Part shown: positions 1 to 11,430 of the stretch, in pieces | How positions within the stretch are numbered: position 1 is the first letter of the stretch | How the letters are laid out: each line of letters begins with the position of its first letter | DNA from: Gracilaria gracilis | Taxonomy: Eukaryota; Rhodophyta; Florideophyceae; Gracilariales; Gracilariaceae | NCBI GenBank assembly: GCA_030374805.1 | Contig: JARGSG010000013.1 | Location: 372,001-436,000, forward strand | Reading direction: 5' to 3' | DNA: 64,000 nucleotides | Program-made: the position numbers and the translations under genes | Notes under the pieces: model-generated | Seen by the model: only the letters and a program-made list of their open reading frames with translations | The model's database searches: none | Told to the model about the DNA's origin: nothing

Positions 1-2496
1 AGATGAAATGCGATTTTTCCTCAGGGAATCGGTAACCTTATCTATAGTTAGAAACTGTGGTTGTCTTCGTGCAGAAGAACGAGAAGCCGGCCAGCGAATG
101 GCGCTTGCGCCTGACTTGTAATGCTTTCTGTTGGTCCATACTGTAAGGTAGCCCTCAAAAACAGTTCGTGAAATTGCAATTACAATTACGTGGGCTAATT
201 TACAAAAGGTTTTCTGGCCTTTGCATGTTGTACAATGTGTACACCTGTCCACATATGCGTGCGTTGCAGTTTCGCTAGAGCCGGACAGATGAAGGGGAGT
301 CTCAGGAAGCTGCAGGAAATGGCCAATATTGGCCGATGGAGGAGGGTATGTATTGAAGACAGTTTCGCGCCACAACAATTAAAGCTTTTCTTTTTATAGT
401 TTCTGAACCCATAAAGGTTTTGTTAAACACTATTTATATGCTTTCATATCTTAAGCCCAAAGCTTTTTTCCAAAGTTGTTACACGGGCTGATTGTACAAA
501 CAAAAAGTAGTTGCTCTCCATCTTTTGTCATAAATTTGACTATCAAAAGCAACGGACCGTTGCATATTTGTCGGAAGTCATATTTATCTTGAGTGTACAT
601 ATCTTTTTGGAAGGTAAAAACCTCAGCGTCGTATTCAGCAGGGGAGCGCATTACATCCCAAGCGGGAGCAATGCTGTGTACAAAACCTGACAGAGCAACT
701 ACTTTCAAATTTGAGCACTAGACAACTATCTTTGGAATGGTAATTATTCTACTGCATTCACAAGCCAGAACTAAGAGGCTTTGTTGCCTTCTTTGAACTT
801 CAGTTTATGTTCACAGTCGTGTATGACTGCTTTCGCAGGCAGACAGGTTCTTTCGTCTGGGATAGGCACCCTGTTCCAGTGCTTGGCAAATCGAATTCAG
901 GGCGCCTCTGCGCGATTGCTTGCGCGGACGACAGTTGCCCGCCGTCTTCCATGACGCGATAAACCACTAATCTAATTGAAAACGTCCCAAACAATGCAAG
1001 GGAAAGTGGTGGGTGGGTGAAAAGAATTCGGCCAAAATCTGAGAGACCGTGGTCAAGAAATACGCTGAAGCTGGGAGAATGTGGATGCAATGCGCTGCGG
1101 TGGAAAGTTCTGAAGCAACACAGGCTCGCGGACTATAAGAAGGGTCCCAAAACTGCGAACATCAGGTGCGGCAACAAAACCAGTAACAGTAGGTTGCAAA
1201 CGAGTGAAAACGGTTTCAAAAGCCGTCCGTTGTGTGCGATGATGCGCACGCGGTAGGTTGCGCAATTTTTTGCATGAATCGTAGGTCGCACTCTGATGTA
1301 GAAGGTGTAGGTGGCACGCGTTGACACAGCGGGAGGCTGCAATCGGGAACAAACGCTGTGGAGGCGTGCTGACTCCCAGAACGTTTTCAAACCTGATATA
1401 CATCCGCGTGAATCACTACCGGAAGCCAAGGAAGATCCCAAATGGGCATCACGTGATGGTCGTCATGCTCTTGCGAGTTCCAATAAACCATTAATTCTGG
1501 AACATTGCTCCGCGTTTTTACACTCAAATGTTCGTCAATAAGATGGCTTGATTGAAGCAAGTGCCATTTTCCGCCTTTCACAGCATAGAATGTGCTCATT
1601 CGCAAGTCGATGACGGAAATGCTATTTAGCATATTACGGTAGATCGTTTTGAGCTGCAGGACAAAATAAACACTCTTTTGTCAGCGATAAGGAAGAGGGA
1701 ATACGTAGTAGTGGATCTGGGTTCGCTCCCTTTCTTCTTTTTGCAGACATCAACTTTCAAGTTTTATTATGAAGAAAAGTTTTATGTATAGTTGTCTTGT
1801 AGTCGAAAACCCTATTCAGAAATGTCTAACCCGGTTTTGAGAGTGAGATTGCTTCGGGCTTCTAAGGGGAAGTCCTTCTCGACAAGAGGCGTTGTTCAAA
1901 GGACTCCGTAGAGCTACATGCTCAACGTATTTTTGGCACTGTGCCGCACTCCAACATCAGAGGCTTTTGATTCTTGACTCGACGAAAAACGAACCGGCTT
2001 TTGGTTGGTTGTATGGTTACAAGGAGGGAATTCAAAACTTGGAGCTATGGGTACTGACTCTACTCCTTGGCCACTACTTGAAGGCAGCATACGCGCAAAT
2101 CGGCTATATTCTCTCTGACTTTGATTGCTAGATAGAAAGCAGTCAGAAATACGCCTTTGATTCTTTCTCAAACTTACAAACAGATAAAACAGAATCTCCC
2201 AAATCATGAACGTGGAGAGAACATCGTAACTGCAACATCACTTTCGCATACTTGTGTCTCGTGTTTCTCATAGAATTCAAGACTTTTTTTGGACAACTCC
2301 TGAGTTCGAAAGCAGTAATTCATATACCATGTATATGATATGTGTCGGAAAAGAGCCGGCACACACGGGCTCACAAAACCAGGATCCACGTTGATTCTTG
2401 TATCCTTCAGAGATGAGCTGTTTTGAGTCCAACGTGGTGTTCCAGTGCTTCGAAATTTGGGTAGCAAAACTGTCGCTTCCATTCACACATTCCTCG
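1..2496. other. Gene-poor stretch, nothing recognised
   Basis: All six frames are broken into short pieces here and none shows a recognisable domain. A minus-strand frame at 451-708 reads like protein but has no ATG, so I do not call it. The stretch is moderately AT-rich and may hold untranslated sequence of the minus-strand gene ending at 2497 or decayed repeat DNA. Confidence 0.5.
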
Positions 2497-3681
2497 TCAT
2501 GTACTGTCTGTGTTATGATTGTGAACTTCGTTCTGTGCCTCGTCAATCTCCTTTTCGACTTTCGAAAAGGTTATCAAGATACTAAAAGAAGCAATGAAGC
2601 TGTAGAACTTGACAAGCAAAGTGCTCCAATCAATGTCAAAGCTTGAACCGACGCAACCGCACGCCAGAACTTTTCGCTGGTCTCTGCCGTCCAGCACCAG
2701 TCGAACAAACAAAAACACAGAAAGCGAGTTACTGAAGCCAATCATGAATAACGAAGTCAAAACCCACCTCAAACTGAGAGTGGTGTTCTTCTGGAACCTA
2801 TGGGCAACGAACAGGCCATAAACAAGCGCGGCAATCAAGCTGAAAGCAGCAACAAACATACTGGCGATCAGGAATGAGTTAGACAGGCCGCTTTGAACTA
2901 CAAGTTGAAACAGGCTCTGTATGGCCGTCTGAAGCGAGTCTGGGTTACATTCAGTCGGCGAAGACGACAAAGACGTGGACGATAGCACAAGCTCGTTCAG
3001 ATGATCACATGTTCCCAGCACGTCGAGCGGAATCATGAACGTTTCATGCACGGACTGCGCGGTGGGCTGCGTGAAGCAGACGTACCTACCCACCTCTCCG
3101 TCATACCGGCATCCAAAGCCGGAAAAGCGGAGGCGGATGAAGACGAGCGCGCCCACAAACAAAGACGCGAACAAAACGACGCTGCCGAGCGCCAGTCTGC
3201 GCTTCGCAACTCGCTGCTTCGGCAGCCGGTAGTCCTCGTAGACGCCGAACAAAATGACAGCGAGCTCCGTGAGCGTGGCGACGAGCCGAAGCACCAGCAC
3301 GACCATTAGCGACAGCAGCGGGTTGAAGCCGCGCGGAAGAATGTCTCCGAAGCAGGACTGCAGCGAAGAGAACTGCACGGAGTTTGACGAGTACGTTACG
3401 GCATTGGCGGCCAGCGAGAAGAAGGAGTCAAGCACAGGCGGCAACGATAACACAAACGCGACGGAGAAGAGCGCGACAAACGCCCGTTGTCGACGCGGCT
3501 TGGAGACGCGTAGCAGCACGCGGTCGACCAGCACGAGCAGCGCCAGTAGCACTGACGCGAGCAGCACGAGCGCCGTCGGGACGCGCGGGACGTCTGGAGG
3601 GGCGTCGAATTGGAAATCATCGCAGGCGGCTCTGGCGGCGCGCGGCGGCAGGCTGGGCGGGAGGGCGAGCAGCGTGGACAT
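2497..3681 (-). CDS. Seven-helix membrane protein, unknown family
   Basis: A complete 394-residue frame with an ATG start and no internal break. Hydrophobic stretches lie near residues 36-57, 67-90, 119-147, 163-184, and three more in the C-terminal half, giving about seven membrane helices. A polar, cysteine-containing loop of roughly 80 residues lies between helices four and five, and a charged tail ends the protein. Seven helices fit a receptor-like or TOM1/THH1-like layout, but I see no motif that assigns a family. The 5' end is very GC-rich and the 3' end is not. No intron is needed. The gene stands alone, and the next gene upstream (4653-5249) is on the same strand about 1 kb away. Role and membrane location are unknown. 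Confidence 0.75.
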   Translation of the reverse strand: MSTLLALPPSLPPRAARAACDDFQFDAPPDVPRVPTALVLLASVLLALLVLVDRVLLRVSKPRRQRAFVALFSVAFVLSLPPVLDSFFSLAANAVTYSSNSVQFSSLQSCFGDILPRGFNPLLSLMVVLVLRLVATLTELAVILFGVYEDYRLPKQRVAKRRLALGSVVLFASLFVGALVFIRLRFSGFGCRYDGEVGRYVCFTQPTAQSVHETFMIPLDVLGTCDHLNELVLSSTSLSSSPTECNPDSLQTAIQSLFQLVVQSGLSNSFLIASMFVAAFSLIAALVYGLFVAHRFQKNTTLSLRWVLTSLFMIGFSNSLSVFLFVRLVLDGRDQRKVLACGCVGSSFDIDWSTLLVKFYSFIASFSILITFSKVEKEIDEAQNEVHNHNTDST

Positions 3682-4652
3682 GATGGCAGCGGGGTCGCAG
3701 TGCCTGCCGGGCGTCGGCGGCGGCGCTGGCGGACGCGCGCATTGCGGACGGCTGCGGACGGAACGTGGGCGCGTTCATGTTGGCGGCTGCGCGAGGCGGA
3801 GGCGCGCTGGTTCTGGCGCCTTTGGAACGACGGGAGGGCCGGTGAAGACCGCGTTTGCGATGGCCGCTGGACCACAGGAGCTAGGTCACCGCTGGGCCCA
3901 GGGGGCACTTTTCGGACAAGGGGAATTACCGTTGGATCCAAACAATTGTTGAACAACTGTTTGAAAATAATTTCATGAAATTATTTCAGATATTCAATAT
4001 TTCTTTGCGGAAAAATAAATCTTTTCGTCTTTTAAAAAACGTTGTAAAACGCCACAAATTTACCTGGATTTTTCAAACGATTGAGGGATGGGATCATCGC
4101 ATGTTGTCCACGTGCACTTCGTTGAACACGCCTACTGCACACACACAAGCGTACTATATAGCCAGGGCCATATAGCCACGATTGCAGCATTCTGCTGATG
4201 CAACCTGGAAAGGTTGAACACGTACGCTAATTCGGAAACAATTGGGGTCACGTTGAGATAATTACCGACTCAGATTACAGTGTGATGATGGATACCCAGA
4301 AATTGAAGGTTGATGTCCTCATTTTGAAGAAGTGAGAGTGGCACCGAACATAAAGCTCTCGTAGGTTGATAACCTAGATACTGTTGAGAGCCACCTCTAG
4401 CTAGCATTCTCCGATAAAAGAACTCTACTCCAACATAGACACAGTTTCAAAACTGGAAGAGGCAAAAGCATACAACATTTACTAGGGTAAACCTTAAAGA
4501 GTGATACTGAAGAAACCCTTGGACAAACTCACGCAAGGCCCCAAGCTTTTCATTACCTCTTGCACCACTCTCGAGAACCGCAAATACTCCAGATGCGAAG
4601 TTGAACAGAGCTATCACTGTGTCTCTTCTTCACGTCGACAACACGCCTTCAC
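3682..4652. other. Intergenic, no gene seen
   Basis: The first 250 bases are GC-rich, as expected for the promoter and leader of the minus-strand gene starting at 3681. The rest is AT-rich with only short frames. I see no repeat or RNA gene. Confidence 0.5.
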
Positions 4653-5249
4653 TCAGAACGGAGACGGAAGACATGCATAGCGACCTTCGTCCGTGAACCA
4701 TTCAGCGAAACATTCGCCGCAGTAGTTATCCACACACTGCGCAGCCTCTTCACAGGGAGGCTGTTCGGGCGGCGAGCACGGCTGTCTAAAACAGTTCACC
4801 ATGGGTGTGCTAATATCCGCACACTTACAGCTGCCACCACAGCACACCGTACGAGTGCTCAAGAACTCCTTGTCCTCATCCGATAGCGAGTCGAATTTGC
4901 GAATGAACTGGCACAGATTGATCGACGGGGTCTGTTCGTCAGACAACGGTAGAATGTAAGACGTGCCCCTTTGGAGATTGACACCACATGTGGCCGATTG
5001 AACGGGAGACGTCGCGACGATGAACGATGGAGTATTACATCCCTTGTACACAATCTCAGGCTTGATAAAGAAGAAACGGCTGGCACCTGGTCCGCTACCA
5101 CCGGGGGTGACGAATAACACCTTTCCCTTGATAACTCTCTGGGTCTGTGGCGCAAAGAAATCGCCTTTGAGGGTGGTAGGGAGGCACGAGCAGGCATTTG
5201 CCACCAGCAACGAGCATGCGAGAAGCAAAGCACCGTACAAAAGCTTCAT
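4653..5249 (-). CDS. Secreted cysteine-rich protein with TIMP/netrin-like (NTR) N-terminus
   Basis: A 198-residue frame with ATG start. Residues 1-19 form a clear signal peptide, and predicted cleavage after ...VANA leaves a mature chain beginning CSCLP. A free Cys-x-Cys at the mature N-terminus is the hallmark of tissue inhibitors of metalloproteinases (animal TIMPs start CTC/CSC), and the following hydrophobic strands fit an NTR-type OB fold. The C-terminal 70 residues hold a second cysteine-rich module with CC, CxC and CxxxxC spacings. In animals the N-terminal Cys chelates the protease zinc. Whether this protein inhibits a metalloprotease is inference. An extracellular or cell-wall location is likely. 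The gene is a single exon. It could also be an unrelated cysteine-rich wall protein that happens to start Cys-x-Cys. Confidence 0.75.
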   Translation of the reverse strand: MKLLYGALLLACSLLVANACSCLPTTLKGDFFAPQTQRVIKGKVLFVTPGGSGPGASRFFFIKPEIVYKGCNTPSFIVATSPVQSATCGVNLQRGTSYILPLSDEQTPSINLCQFIRKFDSLSDEDKEFLSTRTVCCGGSCKCADISTPMVNCFRQPCSPPEQPPCEEAAQCVDNYCGECFAEWFTDEGRYACLPSPF

Positions 5250-6119
5250 GATGTGATTATGGCGATATGAAGAGAACTGTCTCGGATGTGGAGGAAACTC
5301 AGAGCATTCAGCTGCGCCTTATCCTGGGTGAAGAAGGCGGGTTCAGGGAGTCAGGGTGAAGGGCGGTGCGTAGATCCGTTAAATAAAGCGTGGGTCGCTT
5401 GGCAGCAGTCCAGTTTGGTCCAATTGTTGAGCATTACAATGACATGGTTACGTGCAACAGATGTGGCGCATAGGCATCGTTGCCATCAGAATGGAGGCCT
5501 CCTCAGGCGATTATGGTGAGATTAATGCTTCATGCATTGTACCGTACCAGCAAAGCTACAGGACAGCAACTGGCAGGTTCCATTCAAGACACCCCATCGA
5601 GGGAACACGAAGTCAAGTGATTGGGGCAAGTTGAACATTATCTGCGAGTTTGTCAAGTCCACATAACTTTAGACGTCGTTAGGTTCTCAAGCAACCCTGC
5701 TGGGGAAACAACCGTCCAGCTCTTGCATGGCCACTTGGTGCATGGAAGGGCATGGTGGTTGCTTGAGATTGCATCTCTGGGTCTGCCACAGTTTGACCTC
5801 TGCCTTCAAGTTAGCAATGAGGACGTTCAGTCAAACGCTGAATTTGTAGTGTACAACGGTAGACCCTACAGCTGCTCAGAAGTTAAGTTGCATTGTTTCA
5901 AGCTGGGTTCAATAAAACCATATGACGAATTCTGATTCTTGGCACAGATTCATTTTCACCTAAGGTTTGGCCAAATAACCAACTAAGGAACATACACTAT
6001 TATAGATTTCGAGCACAACAGAGGAAGAAGGCTACCAGATGTGGCGCTGTCGGCTGCAACCACAAGAGGGCCACGATGAGACCTCTGGAGGTGTGGCTCG
6101 GAGTCACTACTGTACACCG

Positions 6120-6240
6120 TGAGCGGCCATACTGTGTACCAACGGTAGCTCAGCACTTCCCTGGGACAATCGGTAACCTTCGTGTGCTTTTTGTGTGGGC
6201 CGGGGTTCGTGGTTCGAACCCCGGTCCTGCCTCCCTTTCC
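6120..6240 (+). repeat. tRNA-like (SINE-like) relic with A- and B-box motifs
   Basis: A box-A-like sequence TAGCTCAGCAC near 6146 is followed some 60 bases later by a perfect box-B-like GGTTCGAACCCC near 6211. Box B forms one arm of a hairpin with CCGGGGTTCG just before it. The spacing is too long for a plain tRNA and no acceptor stem closes cleanly, so this looks like a tRNA-derived SINE or a decayed tRNA gene. A 13-base piece, AATCGGTAACCTT, recurs at about 26-38 of this window, which hints at a dispersed family. Weak call. Confidence 0.3.
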
Positions 6241-7834
6241 ACCCAGTTCACCACACCAGATTATCAATAGGTAATTTTCAATAGGTTTTTAATGTCACTC
6301 TGAATTCTACCTGTTTACCTTTTGCGAATACAAGCAGGCTCGGGCCCCGGAAAGTAATACAGTAACGCTACCCTTGTATCTACTCTCATCTTGTCCCATC
6401 TCCACCAAACGAACAAACAAATGAGATGGACCTGAAGCCCTACTTTATATAGTTTTCTGTCTGCGCCACACTTATTTTATGTAGATACAGATTTCTTCTG
6501 TCAAAAACAGATACTTAGCAATACTTAGGGCGGTTTCTTTCGTGAGGAGGTGGTTAGTTGTACGACTTACTGGTCAAACTAGTCACCTCGTCACAGTCTC
6601 TCGTGACGCCAGTGCCGAAGAGGCCTATTGTCCCTAATACGCAATAAAAACAAGATAGAACTATCACCTCAAGAGCAGTTCTAATACTAATTTGTAGGGT
6701 GGGAGGGCGGTTAAGAAAATAAAACATTACTAGCGAGCTGAAGCAAAACAAGAGAGAAAGCAAAACTGTAGTTTACCTGCCGCAGGAGCTGGATGCTGCG
6801 TGTTCTTCTGTCCAGGGAAGACCGCAGGCCGCTTAAGTAACGAACAAGTTGCGGAGAATCGTAGGTTTCGTTCAAAAGATGTTGGGAGCACCTGCTCAAA
6901 AGACACCCACGATTCCATGATTCAAACACAGAGTAGGTCACCCACAATTCAGAGATTCAAACACAGCGTAACATTAGATGGTACTTGCTTCATCCTGTTT
7001 ACGGGCATGTGCCACTTTGGTACATTCACAAATTCGTCCAGCTCCTGGCATGCTCCAATAAACGATCATTCTGATTTTCCAATTAACTCCCATCGCTGGT
7101 TGTATGGACTAGTTGAAACACCAGGGTTCTATTGATCCATTTAGTAGCGAATTACAAAAGAATTCTAGCCTAACGTGAAGATAGTCGACTTCCTCAGCCT
7201 CCATGACATACACATTGTGTACCAATTATAATTGCAAGTCTATCACAAGAAAAGATGTCACATAAACATACATATGTCCCAAACAGAAGTATTCGTCTGG
7301 TCTGGTCAAGAATGTCCTCCTTCGTAATCAAGCCACGCAATCACATTTGACTACATATTTGGAAGCTAGTTACCCATCCATTTGAACCATCTTAAGAAGT
7401 GGGGCATTGTTGTGGTGAACAATGACCATTCAGTGTGGAGCAACCAATGTCAACCGAGCTGCATGTGGATGCCATAAACGAAATTGTTACCATTTTTGGA
7501 AGATATCTCATATGCCGCTCAATTCCACACGAGATCACGAACCCAGCAAACTGATTCCCACAGGTAACTTGGATCCTAATCCCAGTTCCACGTCAACATG
7601 GAAGGGAGGTAAACGCCATATCTTCCTGGTTGTGAGAGCATCAAATGCAATGGGAAGAATCTTTGTACTACTAGGTGCATAGGAAATAATAAATATGGGA
7701 GGGGTTAAGAGATGGACTCTCGAAGACGATTAGAAATTTATGAACTATTAATAACAATTGGTTTCCCTGAGTGACAAATATATCCATTTCGGCCATTTGT
7801 TTTCGAAAACTTGACTTTCAATCCTTCACTAGTA

Positions 7835-7856
7835 GAGTATCCTCACGAGGATACTC
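7835..7856. repeat. Perfect 10-bp-arm hairpin
   Basis: GAGTATCCTC and its exact reverse complement are separated by two bases. No gene or transposon end is attached to it. It may be part of an old element or chance. Confidence 0.6.
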
Positions 7857-8361
7857 TCGGCGTAGATCATACTGTGTGTAGTTTATCTGTAATTTGAAAG
7901 TACGTGTAAAAGGATAAGGGGTTAGTGAAATAGTAATCCCTCCAGCGTTATGTAACACGCCTCCATACTCTTTGAGAACGGAAGATCTTGGCGTATTAAG
8001 CCCTTTACCTAAATCTTACGAGAAGAGGACCTACAAGCAGACGTCGAGGGTCATGTATTATATACTGTGGGGGTTCCTGATTTTTGAACAGTATGAGAAT
8101 CAGGCCGCCCCCCGCGATAACTTATGAGCCAATTTTGCCGATTCTTCGTCGAACACTCGGTCGCGGTGTGTACAATCCACCAGGGAGAAAAGAACCAAGC
8201 AAACGAGCTAGAACGCAGCAGCACAACATTTATCTTGATGTACAGTGAGCGAAATCTTTATATCTCAGACCAGGATTTTACATTTAGAACAATATACTAT
8301 ACGTGTTTCTTCTGAAGGACCGCGTAGAACACATGTCCCAGCGTCCAGCAAGTTTACGTGC

Positions 8362-9693
8362 TAAACACAGTAGCATACAGCCAAGCAAGTTCACAGCAGA
8401 CCAATAATAATAAACGAACTTTATATATATCTGCAAAACTTTATAACATCAACTACATTCAAAACAGAAAGCGCGCGCTTTAGAGTAGCTCTAAGAAGCT
8501 CAAATTGTCACAACGTCCTCCTCGTTGCATTCCCAATCACCTAAAAGGCCCCCGTTCTTATCCGAAACACCATAATGCCCCGTGGTTCCCTCTTAACAGA
8601 CGTGGAAAAAGCGCAAATTCTAGCGCATTACTCCCACGGTATTTCGCACCAGGCAATTGCAGACGAGCTCGGGCGTCACCGTACAATCATTCAAAAGTTT
8701 CTAATGCGGCCAAAGAAGAGTCAACAGCGCAAATGGAAAGCAAGAAACCAAAAACTCTCCGAAAAGACCAAACGTACTATCATTCGTGACGTCACAATGC
8801 ACCAGTCCAGTGCAAGTGATGTTCAAAAAAAAGTACAATTTGAACGTCACTACGAGGAGAATCCAACAAATACTACACGAGGTACCGTATCTTAAGTATA
8901 AGAACATGAAGTCTGGACCTTACATGAACGTTCAACACAAAAAAAAGCGTGTTATATTTGCGAAAGAAAAGCTCAGTTAGAACTCTATTGAATGGAAGAA
9001 AGTTATTTTCTCGGACGAGAAAAAGTTTAACCTTGACGGTCCGGATGGTTTGGCTTCGTATTGGCACGACTTAAGGAAAGAACCGGAGATATTTTCTAAA
9101 AGGGTGCAGGGTGGAAAATCTTTAATGGTTTGGGGCTGCATTTCTTACTACGGAGGTGGTTCGCTGACTGCATTTGACAGGAACATAACCTCAGACAGCT
9201 ACGTTGAAGTTCTACAGAAGGATTTGTTGCCGTACGCGGCAGAGACACTAGGTGAAAATTGGGTGTTTATGCATGATGGGGCTAGTCCTCATCGAGCAAA
9301 TGCTACTAAGAAGTGGCTTAAAGATCATAACGTTACGGTTATGGACTGGCCAGCGAAGAGCCCAGATCTCAACATTATTGAGAATGTGTGGGCTTGGCTG
9401 GCCAGGCACGTGTACGCTGACCACACTCAATTTGAATCTGTGGAAGCGTTGGCCGACAAAGTGGAATATGTGTGGAATCAAATGCCGGATTTACTGGTTG
9501 AAAACCTGTACAGGTCTTTGCCTAACCGTTTGATTACAGTAGTGGAGAAAAAGGGAGGAATGACTGGCTATTAGATTGTTTCATGTGGTTATTGTTCTTT
9601 ATGCAGTTATAAAATTTCGCTGTGATAAATAAACTTCGTTTGCTTTATTGGCATTCGTTTTTCATTAGATTGCCTGTGCAGGACGGCGGTTTA
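8362..9693 (+). mobile_element. Tc1-family DNA transposon, nearly complete
   Basis: A transposase frame (8575-9574) lies between diverged inverted ends. Inner end sequences read AATAAACGAACTTTAT on the left (near 8406) and, reverse-complemented, CAAACGAAGTTTAT on the right (near 9630). The match continues patchily outward to a TA at 8362-8363 and a TA at 9692-9693, the usual Tc1/mariner target, giving about 1.33 kb. End positions rest on a weak alignment and could be off by tens of bases. The transposase has two lesions, so this copy is probably not autonomous. Confidence 0.65.
8575..9574 (+). pseudogene. Tc1-type DD34E transposase, one frameshift and one stop
   Basis: The N-terminal part (8575 on) has the paired helix-turn-helix of Tc1 proteins, with a start MPRGSLLTDVEKAQI and a second helix region ISHQAIADELGRH. 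The catalytic core follows: FSDEKKFNLDG holds the first Asp, FMHDGASPHRA the second, and NIIENVWAWL the Glu. I count 34 residues between the second Asp and the Glu, the DD34E spacing of Tc1. Two lesions are visible. An eight-A run at 8825-8832 is one base too long to keep frame, and a TAG sits at 8978-8980. The final Asp-to-end region is intact and the gene ends with TAG at 9572. So few breaks suggest a fairly recent loss. Confidence 0.85.
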
Positions 9694-9928
9694 TCTGGGC
9701 AATGTACCATGCACTACACTACTGCTTGCATAGTTATATTGTTATAGGGCGTCAGCTTGCGACGAAAATGTCCGTTGTGTTTTTTGAGATAAAGAAGTTT
9801 CGCTGACTGTAGAATGCCAGAGACACAAACACACACAAATGCACCTTAAACACACACTCAAATAATAATAATAAAACTGAAATCTGCATCCGACCACCAA
9901 CAGTTTCCACCACAACAAAAAACTGCAC

Positions 9929-11430
9929 TCAGATACTTCTGAGGGCCGCCGTTGCAGCTCCCAAAACTCTCGTCTTCTGCCTCACCACCGCAACTCTAGA
10001 CCTTGCAATGGCACGCCAAACCTCCAAGGATCTGGGCGTCACAAGTGCTTCCCTGTACTTTCGCGTGCCACGTAACCCATCCACTTTTTCGTTATGAGAT
10101 CTCAACACTTGACGTCCCTTCTTCCCAATTTCTTCCGCCTGCGCCTTCTGCGCGGCAGCCACCAGCTTTTTCTGCTTTCAAGGCTCTCGCGCTTGACCAC
10201 TCAGACAAATCAGAGACAGAGTGGCATCAGTAGTCATAACAGCTCCGTACGATGTATCGAAGAACCCTGACACATGCAAGTGAACACTCTCAGCACTTTC
10301 ATGAACTGTCTTCTCATGATGGATATCCATCATATCGAGCATTTACAGCAATGAGGCGATTTTTTTGGTTCTTGGAAACTATACTGCCGTGCCTGAGCAA
10401 ACACCCGAACGTCATCCACTGGCCATTTTCCGCGTTTGGCAAACCCCGAAGTTATGTTACTAACCGTAAAAATTCTATTGCAACTGCTGCAAATAATTTG
10501 TGCGACATCAAATTCATCAAGAGGGCCTGCGTTTATACGTCGACTTCTCGCCCCAAGGTCTAAAGAATTGCGGTAGTGATGCTTCAAGGACGGGAAAACT
10601 CCAAAATCCAGAGGCTGAGTTGTAATACTTGTGTGCGCAGAGAGGGCACAACCTATAAAATTTGATTTGGCGAGGAGCTCTAGGACAGAAATAGACAGAT
10701 GGCTACGATGGCCATCGTACACCAGAAGTATAGGTTCTCTGTTCAGCCTTAGTTTCTCCATGTCACTCAGAAAGTGATGTGTCCATTAAAGGAGCTTGTC
10801 CGAATCCACTGGCGCGATATCCTTCCGAACCGTCACTACGGCGTTTGGTGGTAGATATTAAGCAATACACTACAGTTTTTGCTCGGGTTTGGTGCGCCTG
10901 GTAACTCTCCGTTTGCGGAGTCGAATACACTAGAATACGACCATAAGTACCCCAATGCAACCATCGGCGAAAATGGTTCCGAGCAAGGTGACGCGGTGGA
11001 CGTTCTTCAACGAAGCATTCGGTGAGAACGACTTCTCTTCCTTGGCGTAGTAGTGCGGCTTCAAATTACCAGTGCGAGTCTGTCGTAGTCGCGAGAAACC
11101 GGTTTCGTCTACATTGACAATTCTCGAGGGTGGAATCTTGTAATGGGTTATTATCTTCTTTATCACTGTCATATGGTAAAGTAAAACCTTTGCCTTCGTA
11201 GCTTAAAAACGTTTGTCGCCTTGGCAAGAGGATTTTTCCAGTATAATGCGGTTGCAATGGCGTGCTTCGAAAAGCTCGCAGAATCTGCGCTCCGGTCGGT
11301 CATTTTTGAACCCAATAAGTTCACGGCGTTACGACGGGAGGTATGCAACGAGCATTTTAACGCAGTCCTTGAGGTCTTTCTGGCATAACGCTCTGTCTCT
11401 TCGGCTGTGTTCGAGTAAGACATCAATTAT
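9929..11430 (-). pseudogene. Decayed pogo/Tigger-type transposase
   Basis: Minus-strand pieces in different frames line up in the order of a pogo/Tigger transposase. An N-terminal segment (11170-11430) precedes a block with IVNVDETGFS (first Asp, near 11110). A frame-shifted middle follows. Then comes a block at 10330-10761 with LLVYDGHRSHLSI (second Asp) and a QPLDFGVFPSLK stretch typical of the DDE core. A basic, alanine-rich tail at 9929-10162 ends the set. At least three frame changes separate the pieces, so it is dead and older than the neighbouring Tc1 copy. I could not place its terminal repeats. Confidence 0.7.

Larger units (their letters stand above)
5250..8361. other. Gene-poor stretch with scattered relics
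   Basis: No gene is recognised in 3.1 kb. A plus-strand frame at 5621-5935 has fairly protein-like composition but no ATG, so it may be a relic exon. The stretch also holds the tRNA-like relic near 6120-6240 and a perfect hairpin at 7835-7856, listed separately. The rest is AT-rich with only short frames. Confidence 0.5.

Noticed and set aside
451-708. 85-codon minus-strand frame with protein-like composition
   Set aside because: No ATG and no recognisable domain or neighbour to support it.
1705-1735. GGGTTCGCTCCC resembling a T arm
   Set aside because: No matching acceptor, D or anticodon stems nearby.
3254-3952. Long plus-strand frames opposite the membrane-protein gene
   Set aside because: Antisense shadow of a GC-rich coding sequence.
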